This document shows, in pieces, positions 1 through 6,881 of a stretch of DNA of 22,802 nt. Every line of letters begins with the position of its first letter. The first letter of the stretch is position 1. The DNA is taken from positions 1-22,802 of the forward strand of contig CAVAPV010000037.1 in NCBI GenBank assembly GCA_963590525.1. Direction: 5' to 3'. The position numbers were made by a program, and so were the translations under genes. Below the pieces are notes generated by a model. It was given only the letters and a program-made list of their open reading frames with translations, was not told where the DNA came from and did no database searches. The stretch is from W2P13-069 sp963590525. Its GTDB lineage: Bacteria > Actinomycetota > Coriobacteriia > Coriobacteriales > QAMH01.

Positions 1-257
1 GCTGCGGGAGGGTAGGGCGCCGCTGGGCCGACCGGGGGCTCTCGCCGTTTGGGGGCGCTGGTTCCGGGATGGTTGCGGGTTCTGCGCTGCGGTGCTGTCA
101 ACGTCGCTACGATGCTGTTGTAATCGCGAGGATGACCGGCCCCCCTCGATTGTCGTCCCTCAGTTATTTGTTTCGCGTCGCTCATATCGAGCATTCATTC
201 TCATTTGTGCAATATCAAGCGCAGTACACGCCGGTTGAGGCAATGTTTTTATGGTCG
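1..257. other. No recognisable gene at left edge
   Basis: I see no supported gene here. Short open frames exist on the plus strand, one of them running on into the antisense of the U32 gene, but their translations look random (Arg/Cys/Ser-rich), and none has a Shine-Dalgarno site or a domain I recognise. The stretch is the downstream flank of the minus-strand U32 pair. I could not find a clear intrinsic terminator for that pair. Confidence 0.5.
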
Positions 258-1211
258 TTAGTCAAACAACTCGGGGTAGTAGCAATTGAGGCCACGGGCG
301 CAAACGATGTCTTCATAGGGATTGCGAATCATACGCTCTAGATATTCCTGCCTGCTTGAGCACTCACGCGCGACAGCAATATTTGCAGCTGTGAGAGAGA
401 CATCATCGGCCAAAGCCTGCGGGTCATCACTGCGTCCGACGATCTTGTAAGCACAGTCGCCCATTTGCTCAAGATCCCATAGGGCACACTGTCCGCATGC
501 GTACTTGTGGAACATGTTGCAGTGAAGATCACTTGCTATCAGTGCCTTTTGGGGATCAAGTCCTCCTCTTTTGCCAAGCTTGCGGCTGGCTTCGCGTAGC
601 TCTCCGCATAACGCCCCGCAGTCCATACCGTGTACACCTAGACAATGGCTGTCACTAAACACGCAGCCGTTACGCATGAGGAATACCTCGTACTCAAGCT
701 GCGGATGGTCGCTTATGATCTGACGCAGCTCTCCTAGGCTCGAATCGCGTGGAAGGATGAGTCGATCCATGCCCCATTGCGCGTAGAGCCCTGCGATACG
801 GCTGTTGTAGATGCCGCACATAGTGCTGGCCGCGGCTTTGAGGCCACACTCATGCGCAAGCTCGATGAAATCGGGCCCAGAGAGAATCACGCCATCGGCT
901 CCTGCGCATGCTAACTGCATGAAATAGCTTTGTAGCCAAGGTTTGGCCTGTGCGCTGTAGTTTGCAGCATTGAAGGTTGCGTAGAAGCTGCAACCCAGCG
1001 CTTTGACTTCTTGCACAGCAGCCAGCAGCTCTTTGAAGTTAAGCGCGTTGGCGCTGCGCCCAAAGCCGCTCATGCGGTTGAGGTCAATGCCGAGCCCAAA
1101 GGCTTCTTCCCAAGCTGGATCGTAAAAGCCGGAGTACATCTCTTTTGCGCCGGCAGCAGCATATGGTTGAGTGTTGTGCGCTCCGTTGAGAGGCACCAGC
1201 GGGATTCCCAT
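258..1211 (-). CDS. U32 peptidase-family protein, UbiU-like
   Basis: This 317-residue protein belongs to the U32 (collagenase-like) superfamily. Support: a TIM-barrel-like run with the segment LILPRDSSLGELRQI, a Cys pair spaced C-x6-C (CVFSDSHC, about residue 183), further Cys residues in SDLHCNMFHKYACGQC, and a late KIVGR motif corresponding to the usual KIEGR. In UbiU of Escherichia coli, four Cys including a C-x6-C pair bind a 4Fe-4S cluster, so a cluster is plausible here. The start is ATG at 1209-1211, with AAGGAGG seven bases upstream, inside the end of the preceding gene (TGATG one-base overlap). That overlap implies translational coupling and a heteromeric partner. Known U32 members act in tRNA/rRNA hydroxylation or O2-independent quinone hydroxylation; the substrate here cannot be told. 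No signal peptide or membrane segment is visible, so it should be cytoplasmic. Confidence 0.82.
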   Translation of the reverse strand: MGIPLVPLNGAHNTQPYAAAGAKEMYSGFYDPAWEEAFGLGIDLNRMSGFGRSANALNFKELLAAVQEVKALGCSFYATFNAANYSAQAKPWLQSYFMQLACAGADGVILSGPDFIELAHECGLKAAASTMCGIYNSRIAGLYAQWGMDRLILPRDSSLGELRQIISDHPQLEYEVFLMRNGCVFSDSHCLGVHGMDCGALCGELREASRKLGKRGGLDPQKALIASDLHCNMFHKYACGQCALWDLEQMGDCAYKIVGRSDDPQALADDVSLTAANIAVARECSSRQEYLERMIRNPYEDIVCARGLNCYYPELFD

Positions 1212-2143
1212 CAGCCACGCACCTCCTTAAGCGGGCTTATGAGTTGTCTATAGCGGGCAACGCCTTGCAGATCGGTCTGCCACGGCGTTTGGAAGAACAC
1301 GCTACGTCCGATCTTGAGGAACTCAACGCCGCTTGCTCCGCAATAACGCATACAGGTTTTGGCGCACTGGGCGCTACAAGTGCCGTTTGGACGGAAAGCT
1401 TTCTGTGCGGGAAGGCCGATGCTAGCATACTCGCAAATCTGGCCGGTAGATATGTAGCACAACGGCCCGTTGAGCACGGGAAGCAAACCCTGCGGTAAGG
1501 TAGACAGGTCCAGCTCTGCGCAGATGGGGTCAAGCTCGATGCCGCTGATTGCATTCTCATAGCGCTCATGTTTGCTGTCCCAATAACTGCAAGTGGCAAT
1601 GAGCTGTTGCAAAGCGTTTTCGCCCTCGTAGCCTGGTGCAAGATATGCGGGTGTACGGCGATTCCAGGAGACATCTGCGTTGCGGGGGTCGCGTACGTCT
1701 TTGCACAGCAAGCGTCCAATGATGATCGTGATGTTATTAAAAGGGTCGTCTTGAGACGCGTTGTGTATGCGCTCGCTCAGCTGCGTTAGTGTGCCTAAAT
1801 CGTTGACGATGATTTCATCGATGATGCTCGCATGCTGTTGCAATAGCGAATCGACCAAGGCGTCTTGATGTTCTAAAAAGCGCTGGGCAGGGATAGGAAG
1901 CGACAGCGTTAGCCGGGCGCCAAGCTCGTGGCAGACATCTGCAGCAGCATTGATAAGCGATAGAGAACGTTCTAGGCTTTGCGGGCAGAAACTGCTGCCA
2001 ATGTAGATGCGCTTGCTGGAACGGAGCGCAGGTGTATCGAGCAGCGTACAAATAACGGCACATTGGTCTTGCGCGAGATCAGCAAGCGTGATGAGCTCGC
2101 GCAAATCCAAGCAGTAATCGATGCTGGGTTGCAGTGAAGTCAT
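1211..2143 (-). CDS. U32 peptidase-family protein, UbiV-like
   Basis: About 310 residues from the ATG at 2141-2143. The open frame continues 46 codons upstream, but that extension is not U32-like. Family marks are IYIGSSFCPQSLERSLSLI near residue 47, the strand EIIVNDLGTL near 110, IIIGRLLCKDVRDPR near 141, and a Cys-rich C-terminal part with C-x3-C-x3-C-x3-C (residues 256-268). UbiV-type U32 proteins use late Cys residues for a 4Fe-4S cluster and pair with a UbiU-type partner, which is exactly the next gene, one base overlapping. The organism inferred here is unlikely to make ubiquinone, so the UbiU/V substrate should not be transferred. I see no convincing Shine-Dalgarno site before the chosen ATG, so the start is uncertain. 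Cytoplasmic. Confidence 0.78.
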   Translation of the reverse strand: MTSLQPSIDYCLDLRELITLADLAQDQCAVICTLLDTPALRSSKRIYIGSSFCPQSLERSLSLINAAADVCHELGARLTLSLPIPAQRFLEHQDALVDSLLQQHASIIDEIIVNDLGTLTQLSERIHNASQDDPFNNITIIIGRLLCKDVRDPRNADVSWNRRTPAYLAPGYEGENALQQLIATCSYWDSKHERYENAISGIELDPICAELDLSTLPQGLLPVLNGPLCYISTGQICEYASIGLPAQKAFRPNGTCSAQCAKTCMRYCGASGVEFLKIGRSVFFQTPWQTDLQGVARYRQLISPLKEVRG

Positions 2144-2355
2144 GGGCAGTCCAAGGGTCAAGAACGGATGGGCGGATGCGATAAAGACCGACGTAAACGC
2201 ACGTGATATAGATAGTTGAATGCAACGCAGATGCGCAGCAAGGACGACTGTAGGGTTGAGTTGGCAAGGAGCAAGAGCCAAAGCACTTGTGCGAATACTT
2301 CCAAGTTTCCAACGGCGCTTGTCGAGACGATGCTAGCGAGTTTTCTTTGCCTTAC

Positions 2356-2377
2356 AAAAGCGGGGCCGCCGGCTTTT
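2356..2377 (-). terminator. Probable intrinsic terminator after the GYG protein gene
   Basis: The minus strand reads AAAAGC, then a C-C mismatch, GG, a four-base loop, CC and GCTTTT. This is an 8-bp stem with one mismatch ending in T4, about 43 bases past the stop of the minus-strand low-complexity gene. Being near-symmetric, it could also act on the plus strand. The U-tract is short, so efficiency is uncertain. The rest of 2144-2420 shows no gene and no clear promoter. Confidence 0.45.
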
Positions 2378-2420
2378 GCCAGCGACCCTTTGTTTTTGAC
2401 TATTCGCAAAACGCGCGGCG

Positions 2421-3020
2421 CTAGTCCTCTTTGGAGAGCTTGTCGATCTTCTCGTTAAGAGCATCGACCTTCTCGGCCAGTTCTTTTACAACCAATGGGA
2501 GCGGCTTGTGATCGCCCTTGGGCTTCTCGCCGTAATGCCCGCCCTTGGGGCCTTCGCCGTAGCCGCCGGGACCACCCTGGGGACGGCCATAACCCTGGGG
2601 CTTGGGACCCTTGGGGCCCTTGGGGCCGGGACCCATGGGGGCCGCGCCCATGGGAGGCATCATGGGCATGCCGTACATAGGCATGACCGGCACCATCATG
2701 ACAGGCATGTAAGGCATCATGGGCATGCCCATCATCGGTTGCATACCGTCCATCGGGGGCATTGCGCCCATGGGAGGCATACCGGGCTTGGGGCCTTGGC
2801 CATAGCCGCCGCGGGGGCCTTTGGGGCCCTCGCCGTAACCCTGCGGGCCGGCACCGTAGCCGCCCTTGGGGCCTTCACCGTAGTTGCCGGGGCCACCTTG
2901 GGGACGACCATAGCCTTCTGGCTTGGGGCCCTTGGGTCCCTCGCCATAACCGTGGCCGTAGCCCTGGGGCTTAGGCTGCTCGTTTGTTTCTTCTACGTTG
3001 GGGGTCTCGTTCTCTGCCAT
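2421..3020 (-). CDS. Gly/Tyr/Pro/Met-rich low-complexity protein of unknown function
   Basis: A 199-residue protein starting at ATG 3018-3020 with AAAGGAGGG eight bases upstream; a longer in-frame reading to 3143 lacks such a site. Layout: acidic N-terminus (1-18); Gly-Tyr-Gly/Pro-Lys-Gly repeats (19-80) with YGEGPKG three times; a core (81-129) with 20 Met in 49 residues; a second repeat block (130-170) with YGEGPKG once more; and a predicted amphipathic helix at the end (VVKELAEKVDALNEKIDKL). Residues 34-54 and 141-161 are near-identical 21-residue copies flanking the Met core. There is no signal peptide or membrane segment. I do not recognise the family. The composition suggests an intrinsically disordered protein that oligomerises through its C-terminal helix, with possible metal binding by Met. 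Function unknown. It is transcribed alone, divergently from the transporter cluster. Confidence 0.75.
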   Translation of the reverse strand: MAENETPNVEETNEQPKPQGYGHGYGEGPKGPKPEGYGRPQGGPGNYGEGPKGGYGAGPQGYGEGPKGPRGGYGQGPKPGMPPMGAMPPMDGMQPMMGMPMMPYMPVMMVPVMPMYGMPMMPPMGAAPMGPGPKGPKGPKPQGYGRPQGGPGGYGEGPKGGHYGEKPKGDHKPLPLVVKELAEKVDALNEKIDKLSKED

Positions 3021-3041
3021 TGCAGTGACCCTCCTTTCTTG

Positions 3042-3056
3042 CCGGGACATTCCCGG
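3042..3056 (-). promoter_or_regulatory. 5' UTR hairpin before the RBS of the GYG gene
   Basis: A perfect 6-bp inverted repeat, CCGGGA/TCCCGG with a 3-base loop, lies just upstream of the Shine-Dalgarno sequence of the minus-strand gene. In the mRNA it would form a tight GC stem 7 bases before the AAAGGAGGG stretch. It may protect the 5' end or tune translation, or it may be an operator. Seen directly; the role is inference. Confidence 0.35.
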
Positions 3057-3447
3057 TTGACTTGGAGCCGTCTGTCTTCTTTGCGGCTCGTTCCTTTGGG
3101 CTTTCTCGCCCCTTTTCTTGGCCTCTCTTGGGCCTTTTGACAACGGGTTTTTGGCTCACCCGAAACCGTGTTCCAGTGTACTTCTATATGCGCAAAAAGA
3201 TAAAGATTTTTTTCTTGTCACCACCGCATCTTGGTGATTTTTGCCAGGAGCCTAGATTCATGGTTGTCCTATTTCATAATGACAATCTTCTTTTAATGCT
3301 AACTATCCCTCCATTAGATAGCGATATATACCTGTTCGTTGCGATTCGTCACTTGTTATCAGAATTGCCTAAACCTAGCCCAAAAATGGGTTTTCTATTT
3401 GCCTTCTTCAACTATTATCTTTGCGAAATTGAGAGTTTGTTGAGAAT

Positions 3448-3481
3448 AAAACAGCGTGGCGCTAGCTGCCATGCTGTTTTT
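3448..3481 (+). promoter_or_regulatory. Terminator-like leader hairpin (candidate attenuator)
   Basis: AAAACAGCGTGGC pairs with GCCATGCTGTTTT (13 bp, one G-U), loop GCTAGCT, followed by a fifth T. It is a textbook intrinsic terminator by shape. It sits only 24 bases before the start codon of the binding lipoprotein, with no plus-strand gene upstream to terminate. That placement suggests conditional termination in the leader of the transporter block, possibly switched by the upstream TTCAAC/GTTGAG stem. No known riboswitch consensus was recognised. The hairpin is symmetric enough to act on the minus strand too. Confidence 0.55.
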
Positions 3482-3504
3482 ACGCTGTGTTTAGAGGTAA
3501 GGGT

Positions 3505-5457
3505 TTGCAACAACGCAAGGTGACGATAGGCAGGGTTTTGACGGCGTCTGTATCCGCCGTTGTCGTTGCCGGCATGTTGGGCGGGTGTCGCGCCAGCGAT
3601 GCCCTCAAAGAGATCGTCTATCTCCAAACGGCCGATACTGTTGATTACGACAATCCAAACAAGTACTACATCAACGACTCCTCTGCCAAGGAGAAAAGCG
3701 ACAAGGTCTCTGCCAAGGAGACGAGCAAGAAGTCCTCTAATGCGACCGAGACTCAAAACATAGTCGTCTACTCGTCTGAGGCAGAGGACAGCGATTACAC
3801 CGCCAAGAAGCAGGTCTTTTCTATCAATCCCGATTTCAACGGGCTGGAGGCCAGCGAGGGCGTTAGGTTCTATGAATCCACTAAGAAAAACGCCGTAAAA
3901 CGCCCGGCTCAAGACAAGACGGAGAAGACTAAGAAGAAGAGCCAGAAAACGCCTACAGAGGGGGGCTCCGGCGACTCTAAGGGCAAAGGCGACGCCGCAG
4001 GCAAGACCAACTCCAAGAAAAAGAAGAGCGAAAAAACGCCTACGGGCGGCAGCAGGGGCACCAAGGTCAAGGTAAACGACACTACCGGTGCTTTTAGCGA
4101 ACCTCCCAAGGTCAACCGAATAGCAGCTTATGGGGACGCCGCTGTGATCGTGCAGATGGTGGGCGGTCAAGGCGCGCTCGTGGCTGCGGATAAGACCTTG
4201 CTTTCAAGCAAGTTCACTACGGTTTTTGGCGATGAGGGCGCTTCTAAGATCGCCAAGGGTTGGAGCGATGACGGCAGCGCATCTAAGATCAACGTAGATG
4301 CCATCATCAAAGCCAAGGCCGATACCGTCTTATGTTTTGACTCGGATTACCAAAAGGATATGAGCGACGCCGACCGCAAGAAGCTCAAGAAAGCCGGCAT
4401 CAGCTTCACGGTTATCCCCGCTCTTACCAATACCACCTACATCAAGACGGCCGTCACCAAGGTGGGCGAGATGTTGTCTGAGGCCAACGAGATAGGACAG
4501 GCTGGCAACACCGAGAAGATTGCATCCGATTACGAGAAGTTTGTAGACAAGCTCATAAGCAAATGTGTGAGCGCCAACGGCGGAACACTCGCTGGCAAGA
4601 AGACCTACGAGAACAAAAACGAAGAGGACTATTCATACGACGAGGACGCGCCTTTCACGCTCTTGATCGACGACTGGGATAGCAACGCGCGCTTTAGCAG
4701 GAAGTATCGCGGAGCATCTGTTACCTCTACCAGCGGTGTGGCCCTTTCTACTATAGGTTGGAAGTCCACGCCGGTGTCGTACTACATCCAGGCTGGCGGG
4801 CTCATCAACAACGCTGCCTACAAGAGCACCTCTACCAGCGCGGGGAAGATGGTGGTGTGGCAGTACAACACCTACCAGCTGTCCATTGAGAAATCGAGCT
4901 GGTCGGTTGCTCCCAAAAATGTTGCGGCCGCCTCGCTCAACGTGGCTAACTGGGACTTCACGCTGCTCACTACGGCACGTAACCAAGCTGGCAACAAGGT
5001 GGGCTCGTCGTTTGGCACGAGTGATTTTCCCGTCGTGATAGCCGGCACCAACGCCATCAAGAAGAACTTCGTGGCCTCCGCAAGGAAGAGCGGCAGCCTC
5101 TACTATCCCTACTCCATGGTCAAAGACGAGCTCATGGATACCTTTGGACTTAAGGCAAACGGCAAGGACGTGTTGTGGTCGAGTGTGGGTGTTGACGGCA
5201 GCAAGGCAACCGAGAACGTGTTTTCAAGCTCCTCTGATGTCGCAGATGCCGTGTTGGTCAACCCGCATGGCCTGTTCTCGTCGTGGCTTACGGGCTCTGT
5301 GGAGTCCGTGCTCGAGGCTGCGTGGGTCAGCGACGTGGCAAACGGAAGCGGAGCAGCCGTGGATTACGAGAGCTACATAGAGGAGTTCTACAAGGACTTC
5401 TACCGCTACGACGAGATGAGCTCGTCTGACGTGTCGACCATCGTGGGAGGTGAGTAG
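3505..5457 (+). CDS. ABC transporter substrate-binding lipoprotein (FecB/BtuF-like) on a long linker
   Basis: About 650 residues from TTG 3505, which has AGAGG seven bases upstream; the GTG at 3487 lies against the leader hairpin and has no RBS. A positively charged n-region and hydrophobic stretch end in the lipobox LGGC (Cys28), so it is a membrane-anchored lipoprotein. Residues 30-200 are a Lys/Ser/Thr/Glu-rich linker with a repeated KKKSxKTPT motif. From about 203 (VNRIAAYGDAAVIVQMVGG) to the end (SYIEEFYKDFYRYDEM) the protein matches the two-lobe, helical-backbone binding-protein class used for siderophores, haem and corrinoids. This domain is longer than usual, with an insert around 375-420. 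It binds the ligand outside the cell and delivers it to the two permeases directly downstream (2-base gap). Ligand unknown. First gene of block 1. Confidence 0.83.
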   Translation: MQQRKVTIGRVLTASVSAVVVAGMLGGCRASDALKEIVYLQTADTVDYDNPNKYYINDSSAKEKSDKVSAKETSKKSSNATETQNIVVYSSEAEDSDYTAKKQVFSINPDFNGLEASEGVRFYESTKKNAVKRPAQDKTEKTKKKSQKTPTEGGSGDSKGKGDAAGKTNSKKKKSEKTPTGGSRGTKVKVNDTTGAFSEPPKVNRIAAYGDAAVIVQMVGGQGALVAADKTLLSSKFTTVFGDEGASKIAKGWSDDGSASKINVDAIIKAKADTVLCFDSDYQKDMSDADRKKLKKAGISFTVIPALTNTTYIKTAVTKVGEMLSEANEIGQAGNTEKIASDYEKFVDKLISKCVSANGGTLAGKKTYENKNEEDYSYDEDAPFTLLIDDWDSNARFSRKYRGASVTSTSGVALSTIGWKSTPVSYYIQAGGLINNAAYKSTSTSAGKMVVWQYNTYQLSIEKSSWSVAPKNVAAASLNVANWDFTLLTTARNQAGNKVGSSFGTSDFPVVIAGTNAIKKNFVASARKSGSLYYPYSMVKDELMDTFGLKANGKDVLWSSVGVDGSKATENVFSSSSDVADAVLVNPHGLFSSWLTGSVESVLEAAWVSDVANGSGAAVDYESYIEEFYKDFYRYDEMSSSDVSTIVGGE

Positions 5458-5459
5458 GC

Positions 5460-6881
5460 ATGGCCAAGATCAACCTCAAGGGCGATGGTGCGAGCGTTCC
5501 CGGTCAAGAAGCTGTCACAAAGGCTGCCAAGGCGGCCGAGCAACAGCCGGCAAGCACGGCTACAGCTGTTGGCAAACGGCAATGCAAACGCAAAGCGGCA
5601 TCTGTCAAAGACGGATCGGACAACGCGCTGTTTTCAGCACCTGCCGAGCAGGACATGGGTCCGGATTATTCTTACCAGCGCATCCGCATCCACGCAAAAG
5701 ATGAGGTTAACCCCTATGCAGACGAGCAAGCGGCGCGTCATGCCATGGACGAGCGCGCCCGTATGCTCATCATCTTGGGCATCGTCTTGGCAGTGGTGTT
5801 CTTCTTCTCGACTACATTGCCCACCAATGTCTTTGGCTTGGACCGCACGGACAGCTCTATAGGCGAGCTTGCGCGCGAGTTCCAATCATCCGTCATAGGC
5901 TTCTTCCGCTTCTTCACCGGTGCGGATTCGATTTTTGACGACTATATGCTCGCTGTGGTTGTGTCGGCTTTGGCGGGAGCTGCGCTGGCGCTTTCTGGCG
6001 GCGTGTACCAAGGCGCCATGAAGAACTCGTTGGCGTCGCCCTCTACGCTTGGCGTGATGAACGGCGGCACGCTGGGGCTCATCATCTACGGCGTCTTCAT
6101 GTACAACGGCGATTACGAAGGCGGCATAGACGCTTACAACGACTACCTGTCGTCATTGCCGCCGCTGCAGTATCTCTTCGAGACCTACGGGCAGTTCATC
6201 GCTTCCATCATCGGCTGCATGATCGTCGTGGGGCTCATCTTGATCATCGCCTTTATTGCCGGTCGCGGGCGTGTCTCTAATGTCTCGCTGATCATCGCCG
6301 GCCAGGTTTTTGCGGCGATCATCGGCGTGGTCATAACCTGGATACGCTACTACCTGGTCACCTTCTCTGGCGACGAGGACCTTATCTCGTTGCTTACGTA
6401 TTACCAGACCTCTACGTTTACTGGCTCGTACACGCGCTTCTCGGTTGCAGTTTTTGCCGTGCCATTGCTTGTGTGCATGGTGGTGGTCTTTGCGCACAGC
6501 AACAAGCTCTCGATTCTGGCCTTCAGAGACGACGAGGCTAGGTCGATGGGCATATCTACTAACAAGACGCGCCTTCTGATGGTTGTGCTGTGCACGGTGA
6601 TCACCGCACTCGTCGTGGCTTTTTGCGGCCCGGTGGGTTTTGTCGGCTTCATCGTTCCGCATGCCATGCGCAAGCTCGTGGGCCCGGATTTCAGATATCT
6701 GCTGCCGGCCTGCGCGCTGGGCGGAGCCATCTTGGTGTGCGCGGTTCACTACGTCTCCTACCTGGGCATACCGGGTTTGGCAAACGGCAACACCGGTCTT
6801 GTGACCAGTATCATCGGCTGCGTGATGTTCATCGTCATGGCTTTGAGGCAGAGGGGGAAAGCCAATGGCGATTGGTTCTAA
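5460..6881 (+). CDS. FecCD-type ABC permease with N-terminal cytosolic extension
   Basis: 473 residues, starting at ATG 5460 with GGGAGGTGAG just upstream, two bases after the lipoprotein stop. The first ~100 residues are hydrophilic, Ala/Lys/Gln-rich and probably cytosolic; ordinary FecCD permeases are about 330 residues and lack this. Then come multiple membrane helices (first at about 102-122). Family motifs include ALSGGVYQGAMKNSLASPST followed by LGVMNGG, and late GPVGFVGFIVPHAMRKLVGP. The segment SMGISTNKTR corresponds to the loop that contacts the ATPase. It forms a heterodimeric membrane pore with the next gene, overlapping it by 17 bases, for import of a siderophore-, haem- or corrinoid-like ligand. 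The matching ATPase is about 12.6 kb downstream. Confidence 0.92.
   Translation: MAKINLKGDGASVPGQEAVTKAAKAAEQQPASTATAVGKRQCKRKAASVKDGSDNALFSAPAEQDMGPDYSYQRIRIHAKDEVNPYADEQAARHAMDERARMLIILGIVLAVVFFFSTTLPTNVFGLDRTDSSIGELAREFQSSVIGFFRFFTGADSIFDDYMLAVVVSALAGAALALSGGVYQGAMKNSLASPSTLGVMNGGTLGLIIYGVFMYNGDYEGGIDAYNDYLSSLPPLQYLFETYGQFIASIIGCMIVVGLILIIAFIAGRGRVSNVSLIIAGQVFAAIIGVVITWIRYYLVTFSGDEDLISLLTYYQTSTFTGSYTRFSVAVFAVPLLVCMVVVFAHSNKLSILAFRDDEARSMGISTNKTRLLMVVLCTVITALVVAFCGPVGFVGFIVPHAMRKLVGPDFRYLLPACALGGAILVCAVHYVSYLGIPGLANGNTGLVTSIIGCVMFIVMALRQRGKANGDWF

Larger units (their letters stand above)
3021..3504. other. Divergent intergenic region, AT-rich in its right half
   Basis: These 484 bases separate the minus-strand low-complexity gene from the plus-strand lipoprotein. 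The left third is pyrimidine-rich on the plus strand; bases 3180-3450 are clearly more AT-rich than the flanking genes. I could not assign a convincing -35/-10 pair to either gene. Recognisable pieces are the hairpin at 3042-3056, a weak Fur-box-like stretch at 3275-3293, a TTCAAC/GTTGAG pairing (3407-3412 with 3439-3444), and the terminator-like hairpin at 3448-3481. A 153-codon plus-strand frame crosses the region but has no RBS and no protein-like features. Confidence 0.5.

Noticed and set aside
69..341. 90-codon plus-strand frame at the left edge
   Set aside because: Runs antisense into the U32 gene, has no RBS, and its composition looks random.
2508..3140. 210-codon plus-strand frame rich in His/Ala/Gly/Leu opposite the GYG gene
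   Set aside because: Mirror of a GC-rich repetitive gene. The minus-strand frame has the strong RBS and a sensible terminal helix; this one has neither.
3062..3523. 153-codon plus-strand frame across the divergent intergenic region
   Set aside because: TTG start without RBS, crosses the terminator hairpin, and the translation resembles no protein.
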